Shown piece after piece: positions 40,401 to 45,663 of a DNA stretch of 45,663 nt. The translations under genes were made by a program, and so were the position numbers. Within the stretch, counting starts at the first letter, position 1. The number at the start of each line of letters is the position of its first letter. Under the pieces are notes generated by a model that saw only the letters and a list, made by a program, of their open reading frames with translations, did no database searches and was not told the origin of the DNA. The stretch comes from Saprospiraceae bacterium (GTDB lineage: Bacteria; Bacteroidota; Bacteroidia; Chitinophagales; Saprospiraceae): contig JAEUUT010000048.1 of the NCBI GenBank assembly GCA_016787415.1, positions 1-45,663 of the forward strand, read 5' to 3'.

Positions 40401-41573
40401 CCCGAAGCCAAAAAATACCTCGACGTAGCCATTACCTGTTTCGACCTGGCCAACGACCAGATCGGGATTGCCAAAACCTACGGCAATCTGGGCACTTTCT
40501 TTTTCCGGCAGGGTAGTTACGATGCAGCCAAAAGTTGGTTCGCCAAAGCCATCGAAATCAACCGGGCCAACAACCGCGAAACGGAAAATGCCTCTATCGT
40601 GGCCAATCTCGGTCTCATTTTTATGAACCAGGGCCACTACGACGAAGGTATCCGCTGGCTGGAAGAACAACTCGACATCGTAGAACGGGTGGCCGACAAA
40701 CAGGGCCTTACCACCCTGTACACCAACCTGGGTATTATTTACCTCGAAAAAAACAGCCTCGACAGCGCCCTGCTCTGCCTCGAAAAAGGCCTGGCTTATT
40801 CCGAAGAACTGGGCAACAAACTATTTATGACCATCTGCATCGGCTCCATCGGTTCCGTTTGGGAAAAGAAAGGCGACTACGCCAAAGCCATGCAAAATTT
40901 CGAACGCGACCTGCTGCTGGCCCGCGAACTGGGTGACAAACAGGGCACGGCTATTGCCTGCGGGCTCATCGGCGACCTGCTTTCCACGATGGGCCAGTTC
41001 GATGCCGCTATTGAATACCTCGACCAGAACCTGGCGCTTAGCCGCGAACTCAACTACAAAAAAGGCATTGCCAAAGCGCTGAATACCCTGGGCGACACCT
41101 GGTTTTTTAAACGCGACTACGCTAAAAGTATCCGCTACTACAACGAAGCTATCGAACATGCCCGCGAAATGGGCAACCGACTCGTGCTCGGCTATTCGCT
41201 GGTGGAAAAAGGCCTGGTACACCTGCACTCCGGCGAAATTGCCGCCGCCCGCCAATTACTGGAAGAGGGCCGCGATATTGCGCTGGCACTCGGCAATGCC
41301 GATCTTACCTTTAGTTCGAATATCCTGCGCGCCCAGGTCATCATTGCTGAAGGCAACAAACCCGAAGCCTTGCGCCAACTCCAGCAATTGCTGGCGCTGG
41401 CCCGCACCGAACGGGAAGAGGCGGCCGTACATTTTGAACTGCGGCGTGTGGCCGACAACCCAATTCCACACCACCTGCGCGCCATGACCTTGTACAAATC
41501 CCTGTACGATCGCACACCGCAGCATATCTATCGGATGCGACTGGATGAGTTGGAGAAGGAAGGAAGGGTGTAG
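37500..41573 (+). CDS. Tandem adenylate-cyclase/AAA ATPase/TPR protein (soluble adenylyl cyclase architecture)
   Basis: A 1357-aa protein. Cyclase domain 1 (about 22-205) has MFVDLSGFTQLTE (D30) and FAGDSFTAIF (D80), the two metal Asps, and IKIGLSQGTV, but IDGCAQAQ replaces the VN..AR motif. Cyclase domain 2 (about 250-415) lacks the first Asp (FISFSG, S257) but has FGDKGGVIFCLFG (K293) and VGARVNLGAR (N366, R370). One composite active site is thus likely, as in animal soluble adenylyl cyclase. A P-loop ATPase follows: GEAGIGKS (459-466), Walker B VVIELEDAHW (598-607). TPR repeats fill about 850-1330 (NLGTFFFRQGSYDAAKSWF and similar). The start is TTG at 37500; the first in-frame ATG is residue 27, too late. 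No close neighbour on its strand. Confidence 0.9.
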   Translation: MKHFLPHFIQENYRNGIQEGQLNAFTMFVDLSGFTQLTETLMRKGSEGAEELSVALNYIFQPMVHLVYEQGGFIPYFAGDSFTAIFPTTSNSAASQENLEVGRRVISTAQSSLTRFAEAQANEESLLFQHHIGIKIGLSQGTVEWGIVGKECKAYYFRGAPIDGCAQAQGKAASLEIVGDTLLKPFLHPLQLEAEDLPDEYYKIILQPEKEQTPVSNPEPRHLPEPDPQLMAQFLPKEVFANQEIGEFRNVVSVFISFSGVEYHTALDHFASVVLQECDNFGAYLKEIDFGDKGGVIFCLFGAPISFENNVERALEFVAAIQEQMGSLENLTGAKYRIGITSGLAFTGVIGSAERCQYAAVGARVNLGARLMMKAGWGEVMVDENVQRNRNFKFTYRGEGKYKGFTKPIPTYVLTGRNLLGRASFSGDYFGRAAELRQLVEFAHPLREGQFAGVAYVFGEAGIGKSRLSYELRRQIRDAMTVSWFTCQSDQILRKPFNPFIYFLKNYFEQSPENTHGRNRELFEQNFIELQFELTESKHPEADAVRREISRTQSVLAAMLGIHYPGSLWEQLDGRGRYQNGLAAMANLFVAESLLQPVVIELEDAHWYDEMSHEFLAQFIRRAQSYPLLFLATSRYEDDGSKSYLFKKNVLDELSIQNVEVDLNFLHPEDLKAFAEARLGGNLHPELLELLQRMTQGNPFYIEQMAEYFREANLLKNTGGLLQLKNQDVQMNDSVKEIMMARIDRLSGLVKETVKAAAVIGREFELPVLSAVMAKQEEFIRKNGDMETVLREQIQTAEKWQVWYAMNELRYIFRHSLLREAAYDMQLRTRLRELHQLIADAIEHLYPNSEERYVDLAFHYEQAEEERKTNKYLEKAARYSQRNFLNRQALAFYGKLIANTLDKDKKGKKVIKLILRKGTVHELVGQWDEAERDYRMALERAKNLNDWYLIGRSNRRLGQLLMLRGNYPEAKKYLDVAITCFDLANDQIGIAKTYGNLGTFFFRQGSYDAAKSWFAKAIEINRANNRETENASIVANLGLIFMNQGHYDEGIRWLEEQLDIVERVADKQGLTTLYTNLGIIYLEKNSLDSALLCLEKGLAYSEELGNKLFMTICIGSIGSVWEKKGDYAKAMQNFERDLLLARELGDKQGTAIACGLIGDLLSTMGQFDAAIEYLDQNLALSRELNYKKGIAKALNTLGDTWFFKRDYAKSIRYYNEAIEHAREMGNRLVLGYSLVEKGLVHLHSGEIAAARQLLEEGRDIALALGNADLTFSSNILRAQVIIAEGNKPEALRQLQQLLALARTEREEAAVHFELRRVADNPIPHHLRAMTLYKSLYDRTPQHIYRMRLDELEKEGRV

Positions 41574-41596
41574 TTTCCCTTTTTGTAGCAAGTGAA

Positions 41597-42013
41597 TCAG
41601 GCAGAGTAGTGCTCTTTAAACCAGATTTGTAATTGAACCGTTGTTTTAAAAAGATTGTCTTTAAGGGAAAATAATATCTCAGGTATTTTAGCATTCCGCC
41701 CCCCTTCCAGCGATTCGAACAAATGAAAGAAGCCACCGGCGCTATTGAGTATGGATTGTATGGCTTGGCCGGTAGCCATGGCATCAATGTCTGGCTCGGT
41801 CAACTGCGACAATGCTGACTGAATTGGGAGAGTGATGTGAACATAGTGTGCAGGAATCTTTTTAGATCGGACTTTTTGGCTTCTTAGCCATTCCTCCAAA
41901 CCTCGTTCTATTTCATTAATATCATTTTGTATTGTTTGAACCAGCAATAAGGCATATTCTGTAAGCATCGTATTCGGTATGTGATCAGTAAATGAAGATT
42001 CCTCAATTTCCAT
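41597..42013 (-). CDS. Hypothetical protein
   Basis: A 138-aa cytoplasmic protein I do not recognise. It is helical: LTEYALLLVQTIQNDINEIE, RGLEEWLRSQKVRS and SLKDNLFKTTVQLQIWFKEH. It starts inside the 3' end of the upstream secreted-protein gene (11-base overlap, ATG at 42011-42013), so translation is probably coupled. Convergent with the cyclase gene. Confidence 0.5.
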   Translation of the reverse strand: MEIEESSFTDHIPNTMLTEYALLLVQTIQNDINEIERGLEEWLRSQKVRSKKIPAHYVHITLPIQSALSQLTEPDIDAMATGQAIQSILNSAGGFFHLFESLEGGRNAKIPEILFSLKDNLFKTTVQLQIWFKEHYSA

Positions 42014-43049
42014 TCTCCACGATCTCCTTCACCCGACGTTCGTTCAAATCGTACAAATCCTTTTCTTTCATCACTGTGCCTACGCCCAGGTTTTTATTTC
42101 CTGGCGTGGAATACCCCAGAATGGAGCCTCCGGTATCCATCGCCCAGAAATAGGTGCCTCCGAGTGCGTTGGCAATTTCGTGGGTAGTGCTGACCAACAC
42201 GGCAAAATTGGGGTCTTTTTTGGCAACAGCATCGTCGATTTCTTTATTGCTAGCAAACTTCCAGGGCCAGGAGTACAGTTTTTTCAAGTCAGCATCCTGA
42301 ATTGTTTTTTTACCGTTGCCGGCCTTGATGGTATATTCTTCCGGGATCAGCAGGGTTTTGCCCGCCAGTTTGCCCTTGTTGGAGGGGTTAAAATTCAGAT
42401 AGAAAATGAATTCATTGCGTTGTTGGGCATTTGCGCGCAGCGCCTCCTGCATTTGTTCGAGTGCAAAAACAATGTCGGACGCGGTCAGGTACCAGCGGCT
42501 GAATTCGAGCCGTGCCAGCGCGGTTGTTGCGCCGGTTGCAATTTCATTGTCGTCGAAAGGCCGTACGTTTTCGAGGTTGAACAAGGAGACGGGTTGGGTA
42601 AAATCGCTTCCGGTTTTTACTTTTTCAAATTCAATATGCGCGAGCGCAGCGGGCTCCTCGTTTTCCAGCGCATTCATAAACTGGTATTCTGGTGATTCGA
42701 ACAACAGCACCAGCGTTTGTTTTTTATCCTGTGCGCCGGCCTTTTTTCTGAATGCGATAAAATCTTTTACCGTCATAAAATCGATCTGTTTGCAGAGCGT
42801 CCAGTGCGACTGAACCGGTTGTTTTATCATGTCGTTGAACACACGGGTGTAACGGCTGTATGCTTTTACCAGATCGGTATTTTTTTTCAACTTTTTGACA
42901 TCGGGCAAGTCAGTGGAGTCCAGTTGAAGCACGATCAGGCGTTTGGTGTCGGAAAGGGCGTCCGATTTTCTGTCCCATACGACGCATTGCGCCTGGGCAG
43001 TGCAGAAAGAGAAGAGGAAGAGGAAAAAAGGGGCAACGAGTTTTTTCAT
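42003..43049 (-). CDS. Hypothetical secreted protein
   Basis: A 348-aa protein with signal peptide MKKLVAPFFLFLFSFCTAQAQ; I do not recognise the family. The mature part is mixed alpha/beta with charged helices (KKLKKNTDLVKAYSRYTRVF) and hydrophobic strands such as LIVLQLDSTD and KQTLVLLFESPEYQFM. The segment FAVLVSTTHEIANALGGTYF and the C-terminal MDTGGSILGYSTPGNKNLGV look conserved-like but match nothing I can name. The downstream gene overlaps it by 11 bases. The upstream side is the 41-bp-arm hairpin region. Confidence 0.55.
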   Translation of the reverse strand: MKKLVAPFFLFLFSFCTAQAQCVVWDRKSDALSDTKRLIVLQLDSTDLPDVKKLKKNTDLVKAYSRYTRVFNDMIKQPVQSHWTLCKQIDFMTVKDFIAFRKKAGAQDKKQTLVLLFESPEYQFMNALENEEPAALAHIEFEKVKTGSDFTQPVSLFNLENVRPFDDNEIATGATTALARLEFSRWYLTASDIVFALEQMQEALRANAQQRNEFIFYLNFNPSNKGKLAGKTLLIPEEYTIKAGNGKKTIQDADLKKLYSWPWKFASNKEIDDAVAKKDPNFAVLVSTTHEIANALGGTYFWAMDTGGSILGYSTPGNKNLGVGTVMKEKDLYDLNERRVKEIVENGN

Positions 43050-43224
43050 GGGAGTCGGTAATTGGTTGAGATGTATTGATATTGAAATTTTTAGGTAAAC
43101 CAGGTGCCGAAGTTCATTATTTCACACTGTTGCTGCAAAGAAGTGTCAGCATATTTATCATTTGTTGGACAGTACATGGTATACATTTCAGGAAGCCTCT
43201 ATCAAGGGATAGTTAGCCGTATCG

Positions 43225-43310
43225 TACAGTTGTGTTGGATATAAAGTCAGGGGTATTTTTTTGCCCAAAGGCAAAAAAATACCCCTGACTTTATATCCAA
43301 CACAACTGTA
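43225..43310. repeat. Perfect inverted repeat with 41-bp arms
   Basis: Bases 43225-43265 and 43270-43310 are exact reverse complements around the 4-base loop CAAA. The arm includes GGGGTATTTTTTTGCC, so the hairpin is also A/T-tracted near its tip. It lies in the 279-base gap between cysS (stop at 43329) and the secreted-protein gene (start 43049), both on the minus strand. Neither arm is related to the heptamer-armed elements. It would form a very stable hairpin in RNA and act as a terminator for cysS or a cruciform in DNA. Confidence 0.95.
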
Positions 43311-43328
43311 GGGCCCATGCCACCATCA

Positions 43329-44834
43329 CTAAGCCTTCTCCCACGAAACCCCTTCTTTCCCATCCTTCACCTGAATACCGGCGGCAGCCAGGGCGTCGCG
43401 GATTTTATCGCTCGAAGCCCAGTCTTTTTGGGCCCGGGCATTGGCGCGCAGTTCCAGGATCAGGTTCATCAGGTTATCCACGGTGCCGTTGTCATCCTGT
43501 GCGGCTTCTTCCCGAAATCCGAAAATATCGAACAGGAAAGTGCTGAAAACCGTTTTCAGGCGTTCGATCACCCAGGGCGCTATATCGTTGTGCGGGATAT
43601 GTCCGTGGGTGAGTTTGTTCACATAACCGCCGAGTTCGTTGAGCGCGGCAATGGCGATGGCCGTGTTGAAATCGTCGTCCATGCCCTGGTAGGCATCTTC
43701 GATAAGGGCAAGGATGGCGCGGTCATGCTCCGATTCGGAGCCATCGAAGTCGCGGGCGTCTACCGGCAGTTTTTGCAGGAGCGCGTAGGTATCCATCAAC
43801 TTTTTAAAGCCTTTTTCTGCGGCCTGTAGTCCGTCGTCGGTGATGTCGAGCGTGCTGCGGTAGTGGGCCTGGAGCATAAAAAAGCGCACTGCCATAGGCG
43901 AGTAGGCTTTGCTGATGTGCTCGCTGTCGCCGCTGAACAGTTGGGGCGGATTGATGGTATTGCCGTCTGATTTCGACATTTTTTTGCCGTTCAGGAGCAG
44001 CATATTGGTATGCAGCCAGTAGTTGGCCGGCGAGCAGCCGCAGGCGCCATTGCTTTGGGCTACTTCGTTTTCGTGGTGGGGAAACTTGAGGTCATTGCCG
44101 CCGCCGTGGATATCAAATGTTTTACCAAGGTATTTGGTGCTCATGGCGCTGCATTCGAGGTGCCAGCCTGGGAAACCTGTCGACCAGGGGCTTTTCCACA
44201 CCATGAGGTCTTGCGGACGGGCTTTCATCCAGATAGCAAAGTCGGCCGGGTGGTTTTTTTCATCCTGATTTTTCAGGTTGTCGCGGCTTTCGGCCATAAG
44301 TTCGTCGATCACGCGGCCCGACAATTGACCGTATAGGCCCGGATGATCCTGCGAAAATTTGATGACATTGAAATAAACCGAACCATTGCGTTCGTAGCCA
44401 TACCCGCGTTCGAGGATACTTTCCACCATTTCGATTTGTTCGGGGATGTGGCCGGTGGCACGCGGCTCGATGCTGGGCGCCAGGTTGTTGAAAATCCGCA
44501 TCATGTCGTGGAAGCCCACGGCATAGCGCTGGGCTACTTCCATCGGTTCGATTTGGGCCACTTTGGCGCCTTTTGCCATGCGGTCTTCCCCGTCGTCGGT
44601 GAGGTGGCCAACGTCGGTGATATTGCGTACATACCGTACCCGGTACCCCAGGTGGAGCAGGTAGCGATAGATGACGTCGAAACTGGTGAAGGTGCGGCAG
44701 TTGCCCAGGTGTACATCGCTGTACACGGTAGGGCCGCATACGTACATGCCGACGTAACCCGGGGTGATGGGATTGAAAATTTCTTTTTTGCCGCTAAGGC
44801 TGTTGTATAATTTGAGGACGCGCGGTTGTTTCAT
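43329..44834 (-). CDS. cysS: Cysteine-tRNA ligase
   Basis: A 501-aa class I aminoacyl-tRNA synthetase that charges tRNA-Cys. YVCGPTVYS-DVHLGNCRTFT carries the HIGH motif (HLGN) and first zinc Cys, FPGWHLECSAMSTKYLG carries further zinc ligands, FPHHENEVAQSNGACG the catalytic helix, and KKMSKSDGN the KMSKS loop. The C-terminal DALR-like and anticodon-binding part is complete. The start ATG 44834 follows a -7 box at 44842-44849 by seven bases, so its leader is very short. Confidence 0.97.
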   Translation of the reverse strand: MKQPRVLKLYNSLSGKKEIFNPITPGYVGMYVCGPTVYSDVHLGNCRTFTSFDVIYRYLLHLGYRVRYVRNITDVGHLTDDGEDRMAKGAKVAQIEPMEVAQRYAVGFHDMMRIFNNLAPSIEPRATGHIPEQIEMVESILERGYGYERNGSVYFNVIKFSQDHPGLYGQLSGRVIDELMAESRDNLKNQDEKNHPADFAIWMKARPQDLMVWKSPWSTGFPGWHLECSAMSTKYLGKTFDIHGGGNDLKFPHHENEVAQSNGACGCSPANYWLHTNMLLLNGKKMSKSDGNTINPPQLFSGDSEHISKAYSPMAVRFFMLQAHYRSTLDITDDGLQAAEKGFKKLMDTYALLQKLPVDARDFDGSESEHDRAILALIEDAYQGMDDDFNTAIAIAALNELGGYVNKLTHGHIPHNDIAPWVIERLKTVFSTFLFDIFGFREEAAQDDNGTVDNLMNLILELRANARAQKDWASSDKIRDALAAAGIQVKDGKEGVSWEKA

Positions 44835-44841
44835 AAGGGCG

Positions 44842-44849
44842 CAAAGTTA
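44842..44849 (-). promoter_or_regulatory. -7 promoter box of cysS
   Basis: Minus-strand TAACTTTG fits TAnnTTTG and lies directly upstream of the cysS ATG at 44834, as with the tolC-like gene; transcription would begin at or next to the start codon. Confidence 0.5.
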
Positions 44850-44980
44850 ATACGAAGACGAGCGGGAGGCTGCGTAGCGTATCGGGTTTTTGTGAAAAAA
44901 AACTATTTTTACAGCACGAATAACCTTCTTGTTCAAGAGATATGCCAAAACAAGGGCATTCTCCCGGAAAAAGTTCCACC

Positions 44981-45663
44981 ATGCGCCACTTGATTTTCCT
45001 TCTTTCCATTGCCCTGTTTATACCCTTTCAGGCGCATGCACAACCCCAGCAGGTAAAAACCGGTGTTTACCTCATGAATTTGTACGATCTAAACATGGAC
45101 GAGCATTCGTTTTATGCAGATTTTTACATCTGGTTCAAGTGGAAAGGGCGCATCGACCCGACGAGCATTGAATTTGTGAATGCCATTGAAAAATGGAGCA
45201 TGGACAAAGCCACTTTTGACGGAGATAGTACACCTGTATCACTCAAAACAGGCGAGAAATACAAGATTTTCCGGATTGAAGGACGTTTTTTTCACTCCTT
45301 TTCCCTCAACCGCTTTCCACTGGATCAACACCAACTTGATATACAAATTGAAAACCCGGAATTTCCGGCCGATTCATTGCAGTATGTGGCCGATACCATG
45401 GGCGCACAAATACGCAATACCCTGAACATGGTGGGTTGGGATATGAAAGGCAGTGAAATTGTGACAAAAGTGCACGACTACGGCAGTAATTTCGGCAACC
45501 CCGAAGAAAATGCACAGCGATACAGCAACCTGAGTTACCAGATTAATCTGGCCCGCCCGCTCAGTTATTTTCTGTTGAAAATGCTCCTGCCCTTGTTCAT
45601 TGTTATGTTGGTGAGTATTGGAGGCTTGTTGCTACACCCGACACATATCGACTCGCGCTCCTC
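44981..45663 (+). CDS. Pentameric ligand-gated ion channel homologue, N-terminal part (cut by window edge)
   Basis: Runs off the right edge with about 227 residues visible. A signal peptide (MRHLIFLLSIALFIPFQAHA) starts at ATG 44981; an in-frame ATG at 44942 would add 13 residues. The extracellular domain has GVYLMNLYDLNMDEHSFYAD followed by FYIWFKWKG, and FRIEGRFFHSFSLNRFPLDQ then HQLDIQIENPEF, the loop (RFPxDxQ-x-L) of Cys-loop receptors; the Cys pair is missing as in bacterial members. LSYFLLKMLLPLFIVMLVSI near the end is TM1. Bacterial homologues are cation or anion channels (GLIC, ELIC), but ligand and ion are unknown. It is divergent from cysS. Confidence 0.72.
   Translation, partial: MRHLIFLLSIALFIPFQAHAQPQQVKTGVYLMNLYDLNMDEHSFYADFYIWFKWKGRIDPTSIEFVNAIEKWSMDKATFDGDSTPVSLKTGEKYKIFRIEGRFFHSFSLNRFPLDQHQLDIQIENPEFPADSLQYVADTMGAQIRNTLNMVGWDMKGSEIVTKVHDYGSNFGNPEENAQRYSNLSYQINLARPLSYFLLKMLLPLFIVMLVSIGGLLLHPTHIDSRS

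Noticed and set aside
39426..40670. 414-aa minus-strand open frame
   Set aside because: Shadow of the ATPase/TPR part of the cyclase gene; F- and H-rich low-complexity translation.
44192..44200. TTTTCCACA as a DnaA box
   Set aside because: A single copy inside cysS, 11 kb from the cluster; about 0.35 copies are expected by chance in the window.
44862..44880. GCGTAGCGTATCGG upstream of cysS as a third copy of the repeat core
   Set aside because: Only nine bases match the core (CGTAGCGTA); no inverted partner or heptamers are nearby.

Overview
The window is chromosomal DNA from a member of the Bacteroidota, most likely a gliding, Saprospiria- or Chitinophagia-like lineage. The evidence is (i) the N-terminal part of SprA, the outer-membrane translocon of the type IX secretion system (T9SS), plus two secreted proteins with type A or type B T9SS sorting domains; (ii) Bacteroidota-typical families (DUF4783, DUF4159, DUF2147, the DUF1501/DUF1800 pair, OmpA/PD40 proteins, a YbeY without the third zinc histidine); and (iii) repeated promoter -7 boxes of the Bacteroidota form TAnnTTTG. 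No rRNA, phage, transposase or CRISPR array is visible. There is one tRNA (Gln, UUG).

Layout. 1-5 kb, minus strand: sprA (cut by the window edge), a TolC-type efflux protein, a type B T9SS cargo protein with SprB-like repeats, and an NTF2-like secreted protein. 5.2-8.9 kb, plus strand: a tight run of six genes (thioredoxin, VanY-type peptidase lipoprotein, CNHC redoxin, nadC, methyltransferase, ABA4-like membrane protein). 8.9-14.3 kb: small secreted proteins, ribosomal protein bTHX (40 aa), a decayed AAA_14/DUF4143 ATPase behind a perfect 54-bp palindrome, tRNA-Gln, and a peroxiredoxin that lacks its peroxidatic cysteine. 14.4-21.4 kb: beta-mannosidase, a GT39-type glycosyltransferase, gamma-carbonic-anhydrase-like protein, VanZ, SH3 protein, dprA. 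21.4-32.3 kb: DUF1501/DUF1800 pair, RsbW-like kinase, ybeY, OmpA/PD40 protein, thrC, lpd, an alpha/beta hydrolase, ctaA. 32.3-33.0 kb: the largest intergenic region, a candidate replication origin. 33-45.7 kb: SRAP protease, dtd, AhpD-like protein, a beta-barrel protein, DUF4159, purD, a 1357-aa adenylate-cyclase/ATPase/TPR protein, two unknown genes, cysS, and the start of a pentameric ligand-gated ion channel homologue.

Four things stand out. First, three parS-like ParB sites (22.4, 28.3 and 28.7 kb) lie within 10 kb of a cluster of TTTTCCACA DnaA-box-like 9-mers (32.5-33.1 kb), so this window probably holds the chromosome origin and centromere region although dnaA and parAB are not here. 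Second, there is a family of repeats made of 7-bp tandem units that always abut a gene end. In two of five loci they form the arms of large inverted repeats around a conserved ~70-bp core that shows a compensatory base-pair change; I do not recognise this family. Third, the 1357-aa protein has the domain order of animal soluble adenylyl cyclase (two complementary cyclase domains, P-loop ATPase, TPRs). Fourth, a 41-bp-arm perfect hairpin and a 36-bp perfect palindrome containing parS sit between genes.

All assignments come from reading the sequence and remembered family motifs; no database search was run.
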